From: an uncultured Pseudomonadota bacterium
GTDB taxonomy: Bacteria > Pseudomonadota > Gammaproteobacteria > Methylococcales > Methylomonadaceae
Assembly: GCA_903904275.1 (NCBI GenBank)
Contig: CAIVBX010000171.1
Span: forward strand, 1 to 16,248
Reading direction: 5' to 3'
DNA: 16,248 nucleotides
Of this stretch, positions 7,485-13,703 are shown piece by piece (positions within the stretch are counted from its first letter, which is position 1; each line of letters opens with the position of its first letter). The notes under the pieces were generated by a model. That model saw only the letters and a list, made by a program, of their open reading frames with translations, was not told the origin of the DNA and searched no databases. Both the position numbers and the translations under genes were made by a program.

Positions 7485-7598
7485 ATGAAAGTTCGCGCAT
7501 CTGTAAAACCAATTTGCAGAAAATGCAAAGTTGTTAAAAGACACGGTGTTGTTCGTGTGATTTGCGAAGACGGCAGACACAAACAACGCCAAGGGTAA
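7485..7598 (+). CDS. rpmJ: 50S ribosomal protein L36, zinc-binding form
   Basis: L36 is the smallest ribosomal protein; it stabilises 23S rRNA folding and binds one zinc ion. This 37-residue gene (MKVRASVKPICRKCK through HKQRQG) is short but unmistakable. The zinc ligands are all present: Cys11, Cys14, Cys27 and His32, so this is the zinc-dependent form. The product is one residue shorter than the E. coli spc-encoded L36 because the loop after Cys27 is shorter. The TGGAG ribosome site lies in a small hairpin. The gene closes the spc operon, 41 nt after secY; no terminator follows before the alpha operon. Confidence 0.97.
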   Translation: MKVRASVKPICRKCKVVKRHGVVRVICEDGRHKQRQG

Positions 7599-7605
7599 TT
7601 TTGAA

Positions 7606-7633
7606 TTGCTCAATCACTGTTATATGTTATAAT
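7606..7633 (+). promoter_or_regulatory. Probable alpha-operon promoter (extended -10)
   Basis: The 77-nt gap between rpmJ and rpsM holds a perfect TATAAT (7628-7633) preceded by TG one base upstream (7625-7626), i.e. an extended -10. A modest -35, TTGCTC (7606-7611), stands 16 nt upstream. Transcription would start near 7639-7641, leaving a leader of only about 36 nt before rpsM. Its position matches the separate alpha-operon promoter known in E. coli. No start site has been measured here. Confidence 0.75.
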
Positions 7634-7655
7634 CATATGCTTAACCTTAGAATCC

Positions 7656-7671
7656 GTACTCAGGGGAGTAT
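7656..7671 (+). promoter_or_regulatory. Leader hairpin presenting the rpsM Shine-Dalgarno
   Basis: TACT (7657-7660) and AGTA (7667-7670) pair around the loop CAGGGG, with a possible extra G-U pair at 7656/7671. The loop contains the rpsM ribosome site AGGGG. A CCTT at 7645-7648 could in principle pair with the loop to make a small pseudoknot. In E. coli S4 represses the alpha operon through a larger pseudoknot; whether this short element does anything similar is speculation. Confidence 0.3.
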
Positions 7672-7675
7672 TTAA

Positions 7676-8032
7676 ATGGCTCGTATCGCCGGGATAAATG
7701 TACCAGACCACAAACATGCTGTTATCGCTTTAACTGCGATTTATGGTATTGGTCGTCAAACTGCAAGTGAAATTTGTAGCGAAGTAGGTGTGTTACCTTC
7801 GGTAAAAATCAAAGATCTAGCTGAAGAAAAAATAGAAGCAATCCGTAATGTCATTGCAAAAATGACTGTTGAAGGCGACCTTCGCCGTGAAGTCTCTATG
7901 AATATCAAGCGTTTGATGGATCTTGGTTGTTATCGCGGAATTAGACACCGTAGAGGTTTACCGTTAAGAGGGCAGCGTACAAGAACAAATGCGCGAACTC
8001 GTAAAGGTCCTCGCAAACCAATTAAAAAATAA
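7676..8032 (+). CDS. rpsM: 30S ribosomal protein S13
   Basis: S13 sits on top of the 30S head and makes bridges to the large subunit and contacts with P-site tRNA through its basic tail. The product is 118 residues, equal to E. coli. It starts MARIAGINVPDHKHAVIALT, has the IYGIGRQTA helix-hairpin-helix motif near residues 22-30, and ends RTNARTRKGPRKPIKK. It is the first gene of the alpha operon, with a strong AGGGGAG ribosome site 7 nt before the ATG and its own promoter upstream. Confidence 0.98.
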   Translation: MARIAGINVPDHKHAVIALTAIYGIGRQTASEICSEVGVLPSVKIKDLAEEKIEAIRNVIAKMTVEGDLRREVSMNIKRLMDLGCYRGIRHRRGLPLRGQRTRTNARTRKGPRKPIKK

Positions 8033-8056
8033 GCACCAAATTAAGAGTCTGAACTA

Positions 8057-8443
8057 ATGGCAAGTCAAAATCGTTCAAGAAAACGTATCAAAAAAGAAGT
8101 TGCAGACGGGATTGCTCACGTCCACGCTTCTTTTAACAACACTATCATCACCATTACTGACAGAAAAGGTAATGCCCTCTCTTGGGCTACTTCGGGTGGA
8201 TCAGGTTTTCGTGGTTCACGGAAAAGTACGCCTTTTGCTGCACAGGTCGCTGCTGAAAAAGCAGGCGCTGTGGCTCAAGAATATGGTATGAAAAATCTTG
8301 ATGTGTTAATTAAAGGACCTGGACCAGGTCGCGAGTCTGCGGTACGTTCATTGAACAACCTTGGCTTCAAAATTAATAACATCATTGACGTGACACCGAT
8401 TCCGCATAACGGTTGCCGTCCACCTAAAAAACGCCGCGTATAG
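8057..8443 (+). CDS. rpsK: 30S ribosomal protein S11
   Basis: S11 lies on the 30S platform and contacts mRNA near the Shine-Dalgarno helix together with S7 and S18. The 128-residue product has VADGIAHVHASFNNTIITITD (near residues 15-35), KGPGPGRESAVRSL (near 89-102) and the C-terminal DVTPIPHNGCRPPKKRRV, all diagnostic. An AAGAG ribosome site precedes the ATG, 24 nt after rpsM. Nothing unusual is seen. Confidence 0.98.
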   Translation: MASQNRSRKRIKKEVADGIAHVHASFNNTIITITDRKGNALSWATSGGSGFRGSRKSTPFAAQVAAEKAGAVAQEYGMKNLDVLIKGPGPGRESAVRSLNNLGFKINNIIDVTPIPHNGCRPPKKRRV

Positions 8444-8462
8444 AGAAAATTGGAGTACTAAC

Positions 8463-9083
8463 ATGGCAAGATACATAGGACCTACCTGTAAGTTAAGTCG
8501 CAGAGAAGGCACTGATTTATTTTTGAAAAGTAGAGGGAAGTCTCTCGAAAATAAATGTAAATTAGATCAAAGACCCGGTCAACATGGGACAAAACGGGCT
8601 AGAAATTCTGATTATGCAACGCAGTTACGAGCTAAGCAACGATTACGCCGCATTTATGGTATTTTAGAAAAACAATTTAGAAATTATTATAAATCAGCTG
8701 ACATGAGAAAAGGGGCGACGGGTGAAAACCTATTAAATCTTTTAGAATCACGTTTAGATAATGTCGTTTATCGCATGGGATTCGCTTGTACGCGTGCTGA
8801 AGCTCGTCAGCTTGTATCTCATAAATCGATTCAAGTTAATGGTTCATTGATTAACGTACCATCTTATCAAGTTGTAGCGGGTGATGTGTTATCGATTAGA
8901 GAGAAGGCAAAAAAACAACAGCGTATTATCGATGCGTTGACAGTTAGTGAACAGTACGGATTTCCATCTTGGGTTGACGTTAACCCAAAAGAGATGAAAG
9001 GCATTTTTACAAATTTGCCAGATCGTGCTGATTTAGGTACTGATATTAACGAACAACTTGTTGTGGAACTTTATTCTAAATAA
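8463..9083 (+). CDS. rpsD: 30S ribosomal protein S4
   Basis: S4 nucleates 30S assembly and takes part in decoding accuracy; in E. coli it also represses translation of the alpha operon. The 206-residue product equals E. coli in length. It starts MARYIGPTCKLSRREG, and the S4 RNA-binding domain includes RLDNVVYRMGFACTRAEARQ and HKSIQVNG (roughly residues 97-127). Cys9 and Cys32 are present but not the full four-cysteine zinc knuckle of the zinc-binding S4 type, so this is probably the zinc-free form. A TTGGAG ribosome site is upstream. Confidence 0.98.
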   Translation: MARYIGPTCKLSRREGTDLFLKSRGKSLENKCKLDQRPGQHGTKRARNSDYATQLRAKQRLRRIYGILEKQFRNYYKSADMRKGATGENLLNLLESRLDNVVYRMGFACTRAEARQLVSHKSIQVNGSLINVPSYQVVAGDVLSIREKAKKQQRIIDALTVSEQYGFPSWVDVNPKEMKGIFTNLPDRADLGTDINEQLVVELYSK

Positions 9084-9104
9084 TTGTAGTTCCGAGGAAT
9101 ATAA

Positions 9105-10118
9105 ATGCTTAGTTCTATCCCTAAATTGCTTAAACCGGAATCAATTGAGGTTGTAAGCGATTCGCCAAATCACTCGAAGATTGTTATCGAACCTCTAGAG
9201 CGTGGCTTTGGGCATTCGTTGGGAAATGCACTGAGACGTGTTCTCTTATCAACCATTCCTGGTTGTGCAGTTACTTCGGTTGAGATTGATGGCGTTTTAC
9301 ATGAATACACCACCATCGAAGGCGTACATGAAGACGTGATTGACATTTTGTTAAATTTGAAAAAATTGGCAATTATCATCAATGATAAAGATGAAGCAGA
9401 GCTACTCCTTTCCAAAAAAGGAGCAGGCTTAGTAGTAGCTGGTGATATTACGTTGCCAAATTATGTAAAGATTTTAAATCCAGACTCTGTCATTGCGACT
9501 TTGACTACAGCTGGTAATCTAAATATGAAAATTCGCGTTGGTCGTGGGAGAGGCTATGAACCTGCAAGTGTTCGTAAGTCAAATTTGGAAGTAAGTTATC
9601 CTGTTGGAACTTTGCATATAGATGCTTCATTCAGTCCAGTTTTGCGAGCTGCCTACCAGGTTGAAAGTACAAGAGTTGCACAACGTACAAATTTAGACAA
9701 ATTAATCATAGAGTTGGAAACAAATGGTACTATTGATCCGAAGGAAACTATTAAGCTAGCAGCATCAATTATTCATGATCAACTTTCAGTGTTTGTTGAT
9801 TTCAAAGAAGTAAGTGAGCAGCCACATGTAGAATACACGTCACCAGACGAATCGATAGATCCAGTGTTGTTACGTCCTGTAGACGATTTAGAATTAACAG
9901 TACGTTCTGCAAACTGCCTTAAAGCGGAAAACATTTTTTATATCGGTGATTTGATTCAGCGCACAGAAGTCGAACTATTGAAAACGCCTAATCTAGGTAG
10001 AAAATCTTTGACCGAAATTAAAGATATTTTGGCGTTAAAAGGTTTATCGTTAGGAATGCGTCTTGAAAGTTGGCCTCCTGAAGGACTCTCTGAGCATAAT
10101 CAACCCACATCACACTAA
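9105..10118 (+). CDS. rpoA: DNA-directed RNA polymerase alpha subunit
   Basis: The alpha subunit dimerises to start RNA polymerase assembly and reads UP elements and activators. The product is 337 residues (E. coli 329). The N-terminal domain has the dimer-interface run GFGHSLGNALRRVLLS (residues 34-49). A linker lies near 240-256. The C-terminal domain has VRSANCLKAENIFYIGDL from residue 266, where Arg267 corresponds to E. coli Arg265, the main UP-element DNA contact, then TPNLGRKSLTEIKDIL. A GAGGAA ribosome site precedes the ATG. The gene lies between rpsD and rplQ, as in most gammaproteobacteria. Confidence 0.98.
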   Translation: MLSSIPKLLKPESIEVVSDSPNHSKIVIEPLERGFGHSLGNALRRVLLSTIPGCAVTSVEIDGVLHEYTTIEGVHEDVIDILLNLKKLAIIINDKDEAELLLSKKGAGLVVAGDITLPNYVKILNPDSVIATLTTAGNLNMKIRVGRGRGYEPASVRKSNLEVSYPVGTLHIDASFSPVLRAAYQVESTRVAQRTNLDKLIIELETNGTIDPKETIKLAASIIHDQLSVFVDFKEVSEQPHVEYTSPDESIDPVLLRPVDDLELTVRSANCLKAENIFYIGDLIQRTEVELLKTPNLGRKSLTEIKDILALKGLSLGMRLESWPPEGLSEHNQPTSH

Positions 10119-10134
10119 ATTAGGTTATTTTAAT

Positions 10135-10497
10135 ATGAGACATCGTAAGTCTGGTAGACAATTAAATATGAACAGTAGCCGCCGAAAAGCACTGTTCACT
10201 AGCATGGCAAACTCACTGTTTAAGCACGAATTGATTAAAACCACTTTGCCGAAAGCGAAAGAGCTAAGAGGTTTTGCTGAACCTTTAATTACATTATCAA
10301 AAGAAGATAATGTTGCGAAAAGAAGATTAGCTTTCGCGCGTTTGCGTGATCGGGATATGGTGACTAAATTATTTAATGAATTAGGTCCACGTTATAAAAA
10401 CAGAGCAGGTGGTTATTTGCGTATTATGAAATGCGGTTTCAGACCTGGCGACAATGCGCCAATGGCGTATGTTGAATTAGTCGATAGAGAAGCATAA
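10135..10497 (+). CDS. rplQ: 50S ribosomal protein L17
   Basis: L17 is a large-subunit protein near the tunnel exit and the last gene of the alpha operon. I start it at ATG 10135, giving 120 residues from MRHRKSGRQLNMNSSRRK, which matches the family. An in-frame ATG at 10063 lies inside rpoA and would add 24 unrelated residues. KTTLPKAKELRGFAEPLITL, RLAFARLRD and the end AGGYLRIMKCGFRPGDNAPMAYVELV (in two blocks) are conserved; the variable acidic tail of E. coli L17 is missing. An AGGTT site is upstream. A strong terminator follows 16 nt after the stop. Confidence 0.97.
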   Translation: MRHRKSGRQLNMNSSRRKALFTSMANSLFKHELIKTTLPKAKELRGFAEPLITLSKEDNVAKRRLAFARLRDRDMVTKLFNELGPRYKNRAGGYLRIMKCGFRPGDNAPMAYVELVDREA

Positions 10498-10513
10498 GGC
10501 GTTTCTGCTAACT

Positions 10514-10544
10514 AAAAAACGCCCACTTGCTGGGCGTTTTTTTT
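10514..10544 (+). terminator. Intrinsic terminator closing the alpha operon
   Basis: AAAAAACGCCCA (10514-10525) and TGGGCGTTTTTT (10531-10542) form a perfect 12-bp stem around a CTTGC loop, followed by two more Ts (T-run 10537-10544). The core is six G-C or C-G/A-T pairs of CGCCCA, ample for termination. Because the 5' arm opens with six As, it could also act on minus-strand transcripts. It sits between rplQ and dusA. Confidence 0.95.
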
Positions 10545-10564
10545 GCCTCAAACTTTCTGAAAAA

Positions 10565-11560
10565 ATGACAAATCAAAAGAAACTCTCACACCGCTTTTGT
10601 GTTGCGCCGATGTTGGATTGGACGAATTCACATTGCCGCTATTTTCATCGAATCATTTCAAAACAAGCATTGCTTTACACTGAAATGGTCACAACAGGTG
10701 CATTGATTCACGGAAATGCGCAACGATTTTTAAAATTCAATTCTCAAGAAAATCCTATTGCTCTTCAATTAGGCGGTAGCAATCCGAAAGATTTAGCACT
10801 TTGTGCGAGAATGGCAGAAGAATTTGGATATAATGAGGTTAATTTGAATGTCGGTTGTCCTAGTGATCGTGTGCAAAATGGACGATTTGGTGCTTGTTTA
10901 ATGGCAGAACCAAAATTAGTAGGGGATTGTGTTTCAGCAATGCAGGAGGCTGTAAAAATTCCTATTACAGTAAAATCCCGCATCGGTATTGATGAACAAG
11001 ATTCTTATGAGGAACTGACGAAATTTGTTGAAATTGTCGCAAATTCGGGTTGTGAAACGTTCATTATTCATGCCCGAAAAGCATGGCTGAAGGGATTATC
11101 ACCAAAAGAAAACCGAGAAATTCCACCATTGCGCTATGATGTGGTTTTTCAATTGAAACAAGATTTTCCCCAACTTGAAATTATTATTAACGGTGGAATT
11201 ACAACATTGGAACAATCTGCCGAATTATTAAAATCTGTTGACGGTGTTATGATAGGTCGTGAAGCTTACCAAAATCCGTATTTGTTAGCGGCTGTAGATT
11301 CTTTTTTGTTTAATGATGATTCTCAAATACTTTCTCGTGAACAAATTGTATTTGAACTTTTACCTTATATTCAACGCCAATTGAAAAATGGCGTGCGTTT
11401 AAACAGCATTGCAAGACACATTTTGGGATTATTTCATGGTGAATATGGAGCAAGATTGTGGCGACGCTATTTGAGTGAAAATGCGTTCAAAGAAAATGTA
11501 AATGAACAAATTATTTTGAACGCATTGAATTTTACTATCCCAAAATCAATTCAAACTTAA
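10565..11560 (+). CDS. dusA: tRNA-dihydrouridine(20/20a) synthase DusA
   Basis: DusA uses FMN and NADPH to reduce uridine to dihydrouridine in the D-loop of tRNAs. The 331-residue product has a TIM-barrel N-terminal part. CVAPMLDWT near residues 12-20 binds flavin, and NVGCPSDRVQNGRFGACLM near 95-113 carries the catalytic Cys98. IHARKAWLKGLSPKENR (168-184) holds the conserved His169 and Arg171 and is specific to DusA rather than DusB or DusC. INGGI and MIGREAYQNP bind the FMN phosphate. The C-terminal helical domain follows. No Shine-Dalgarno is visible before the ATG, and the gene starts 20 nt beyond a strong terminator. Its 3' end overlaps dapB by 15 bp in convergent orientation. Confidence 0.96.
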   Translation: MTNQKKLSHRFCVAPMLDWTNSHCRYFHRIISKQALLYTEMVTTGALIHGNAQRFLKFNSQENPIALQLGGSNPKDLALCARMAEEFGYNEVNLNVGCPSDRVQNGRFGACLMAEPKLVGDCVSAMQEAVKIPITVKSRIGIDEQDSYEELTKFVEIVANSGCETFIIHARKAWLKGLSPKENREIPPLRYDVVFQLKQDFPQLEIIINGGITTLEQSAELLKSVDGVMIGREAYQNPYLLAAVDSFLFNDDSQILSREQIVFELLPYIQRQLKNGVRLNSIARHILGLFHGEYGARLWRRYLSENAFKENVNEQIILNALNFTIPKSIQT

Positions 11561-12349
11561 TACGTCTTGCATATCGAAAAGTCCATTTTCTTTTGTTGTT
11601 AGCCAAACTGCTGCACGAACAGCACCATTGGCAAATGTCATTCGGCTAGTTGCTTTATGTGTGATTTCTAAACGTTCACCTTCATCAGCAAACATAACTG
11701 TGTGTTCGCCAACAATATCACCAGCTCGAATTGTTGAAAAACCAATTGTTTTTCTATCGCGTTCGCCTGTAATACCTTCACGTCCATAAATTGCACACGT
11801 TTCTAAATCTTGTCCTAACGTTTTTGCAATAACCTCACCCATTCTCAACGCTGTACCAGATGGCGCATCGACTTTATGACGGTGATGTGCCTCGACGATT
11901 TCAATATCTGTGTAATCCCCCATCACTTTTGCTGCCATTTCAAGCAATTTCAACGATAAATTTACGCCAACGCTAAAATTTGGGGCTAACACAATTGAAA
12001 TATCTTTTACAGCTTTCGTGATTTCAGCTTTTTGTGATTCACTGTAACCCGTTGTTCCAATGACAATTTTTTTACCTGCTTGACGACAAATTTCAATATA
12101 TTCCATTGAAATATCAGGACGTGTGAAATCAATTAACACATCAAAATCATTTAATTTTTCATTTAAATTATCACTAATGGATAAATCTAATGTGCCAATT
12201 CCCGCTAAAACGCCTGCATCTTTTCCAATTACATCACTCTTTGCGCGTGCAATGGCAACAGATAATTTTGTTTTATCATTCAAAAAAGCAGCTTTCATTA
12301 AGCATAATCCCATACGTCCATTTGCACCAACGATTGCAATGCGTGTCAT
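11546..12349 (-). CDS. dapB: 4-hydroxy-tetrahydrodipicolinate reductase DapB
   Basis: DapB reduces hydroxy-tetrahydrodipicolinate with NAD(P)H in the lysine and diaminopimelate pathway, which feeds peptidoglycan. The 267-residue product has the nucleotide-binding VGANGRMG at residues 7-14, GTTGYSE at 98-104 and APNFSVGVNL at 122-131. The active-site stretch EAHHRHKVDAPSGTA (153-167) contains His155 and Lys159, which correspond to E. coli His159 and Lys163. The ATG is preceded by AGGA that overlaps the end of dnaJ; only 4 nt separate the two genes, so they are almost certainly co-transcribed. The 3' end converges on dusA with a 15-bp overlap and no terminator is visible. Confidence 0.97.
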   Translation of the reverse strand: MTRIAIVGANGRMGLCLMKAAFLNDKTKLSVAIARAKSDVIGKDAGVLAGIGTLDLSISDNLNEKLNDFDVLIDFTRPDISMEYIEICRQAGKKIVIGTTGYSESQKAEITKAVKDISIVLAPNFSVGVNLSLKLLEMAAKVMGDYTDIEIVEAHHRHKVDAPSGTALRMGEVIAKTLGQDLETCAIYGREGITGERDRKTIGFSTIRAGDIVGEHTVMFADEGERLEITHKATSRMTFANGAVRAAVWLTTKENGLFDMQDVLSLN

Positions 12350-12353
12350 AAGA

Positions 12354-13490
12354 TTATCCTGTTAATTTATCAAAAAAGTTTTTTACGCCATCAAGCCAAC
12401 CTGACTCTTGTGGACTGTGATGTGTGCCGCCATTTGAAAGCGATTCACCTAATTTTTCGACTAACGCTTTTTGTTCAGTGGTTAATTTCACTGGTGTTTC
12501 AATTTTTACGCTGCACAATAAATCACCAATGGCACCACCACGCACAGGTTTTACGCCTTTGCCGCGCAATCGAAATGTTTGTCCTGTTTGTGTTTCTGTG
12601 GGAATTTTTAATGTTGCTTTACCACCTAACGTAGGTACTTCGATTTCGCCACCTAAACACGCTGTGACAAAACTGATTGGTACTTCACATGATAAATTTG
12701 CGCCGTCACGATTAAAAATGGTATGTCGTCTAACTTGAACATCGATGTATAAATCGCCCGAAGGTGCGCCCATTTGTCCTGCTTCGCCTTCACCAGATAA
12801 GCGAATTCTGTCGCCTGTATCCACGCCAGCAGGAATTTTGGCAGACAAGGTTTTTTCGTCTTTAACACGCCCTTGACCGTAACATTTGCCGCATGGGTCT
12901 TTGATTTGTTTGCCAGTACCGCGACAAGTTGGACACGTTTGTTGAACGGTGAAAAAGCCTTGTTGCATTCTAACTTGTCCGTGTCCATGACACGTTGAGC
13001 AAGTTACAGGTGAAGAACCTTTTTTCGCACCAGAACCTAAACAACTATCGCAAGTAACTAAAACAGGAATACGAATTTTTTGTTCTGTGCCATTAACCGC
13101 TTCTTCTAGGCTAATTTCAATGTTATATCGTAAATCTGAACCGCGTTGACCACCTTGCTGTCCGCTACCTCGTCTTCCACCGAAAATATCACCAAACATA
13201 TCGCCAAAAATGTCACCGAAATCACCAGCTCCTGCGCCACCACCACGTCCAGCACTACCATCAACGCCAGCATGACCAAATTGGTCGTAAGCAGAACGTT
13301 TTTTCGGGTCAGACAAAACTTCGTAGGCTTGGTTAATTTCTTTAAATTTAATTTCTGCGGCTTCAGGATTGTCTTTGTTTCTGTCTGGATGATGTTTCAT
13401 CGCTAAACTGCGATAACTTTTTTTGATTTCAGCGTCGCTCGCATTGCGCTCGACTCCAAGTATTTTATAAAAATCTTCTTTAGTTGCCAT
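12354..13490 (-). CDS. dnaJ: Hsp40 co-chaperone DnaJ
   Basis: DnaJ delivers unfolded proteins to DnaK and stimulates its ATPase. The 378-residue product is a full class-A Hsp40. The J domain spans residues 1-70 with HPD at 34-36, followed by a Gly/Phe-rich linker (about 72-117) containing repeated DIFG/DMFG units. Four CxxCxGxG zinc motifs start at residues 147, 164, 186 and 200, and the C-terminal substrate-binding domains end in GVKNFFDKLTG. No strong ribosome site precedes the ATG. dapB follows 4 nt downstream. dnaK and grpE, which often precede dnaJ in gammaproteobacteria, are absent; an unrelated envelope operon lies upstream on the same strand, with 211 nt between. Confidence 0.98.
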   Translation of the reverse strand: MATKEDFYKILGVERNASDAEIKKSYRSLAMKHHPDRNKDNPEAAEIKFKEINQAYEVLSDPKKRSAYDQFGHAGVDGSAGRGGGAGAGDFGDIFGDMFGDIFGGRRGSGQQGGQRGSDLRYNIEISLEEAVNGTEQKIRIPVLVTCDSCLGSGAKKGSSPVTCSTCHGHGQVRMQQGFFTVQQTCPTCRGTGKQIKDPCGKCYGQGRVKDEKTLSAKIPAGVDTGDRIRLSGEGEAGQMGAPSGDLYIDVQVRRHTIFNRDGANLSCEVPISFVTACLGGEIEVPTLGGKATLKIPTETQTGQTFRLRGKGVKPVRGGAIGDLLCSVKIETPVKLTTEQKALVEKLGESLSNGGTHHSPQESGWLDGVKNFFDKLTG

Positions 13491-13531
13491 TGCTTGAATG
13501 TTGATAGTGAAAAGGAAAGTTGATGGTTTGT

Positions 13532-13559
13532 ATTATAAGGGCAAAATTTGCGTTTTAAA
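13532..13559 (-). promoter_or_regulatory. Putative dnaJ-dapB promoter
   Basis: Read on the minus strand, a perfect TATAAT (13537-13532) lies 42 nt before the dnaJ ATG, with TTTAAA (13559-13554) 16 nt upstream as a fair -35 (four of six consensus bases). Transcription would begin near 13525. No heat-shock sigma-32 pattern (CTTGAA with CCCCAT) is visible, which is notable for a chaperone gene, but a weak one could be missed by eye. Confidence 0.5.
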
Positions 13560-13593
13560 CGTTAAGCGTTTTGACTAAATTATCAAAATGCGT

Positions 13594-13615
13594 TTTGTGT
13601 GATTTTCAACACAAA
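13594..13615. promoter_or_regulatory. CRP-like inverted repeat upstream of dnaJ
   Basis: TTTGTGT (13594-13600) and ACACAAA (13609-13615) are a perfect 7-bp inverted repeat with an 8-nt spacer. Read as a CRP/FNR-family site it is TGTGA-N6-ACACA (13598-13613), one base off the E. coli CRP consensus TGTGA-N6-TCACA. Its centre is about 80 bp upstream of the likely dnaJ start site. It could equally be a chance match in AT-rich DNA. Confidence 0.3.
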
Positions 13616-13676
13616 TGTCAGCTAAAAGTATCAATCACACCAAATAAATCTACAATAAAAAATTAAAACCGTTTTT

Positions 13677-13703
13677 AGAAAAAATTTGGAAAGCAATTTT
13701 TCT
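13677..13703 (-). terminator. Weak AT-rich inverted repeat at the end of the envelope operon
   Basis: On the minus strand AGAAAAATT and AATTTTTTCT pair around a short loop, with one bulged base, beginning at the stop codon of the coiled-coil gene. The stem is almost all A-T and there is no run of Ts beyond the 3' arm other than those in the arm itself. It may act as a poor terminator; no better candidate lies in the gap down to dnaJ. Confidence 0.25.

Noticed and set aside
10063..10134. Twenty-four-residue N-terminal extension of L17 inside rpoA.
   Set aside because: L17 proteins begin MRHRKSG; that Met is at 10135.
12424..12988. Open frames on both strands inside dnaJ in other reading frames.
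   Set aside because: They lie within the conserved DnaJ zinc-finger and C-terminal domains and have no plausible product of their own.
13146..13250. Near-repeats of about 15 bp in the dnaJ linker region that look like tandem repeats.
   Set aside because: They encode the repeated DIFG/DMFG units of the Gly/Phe-rich linker, so protein constraint explains them.
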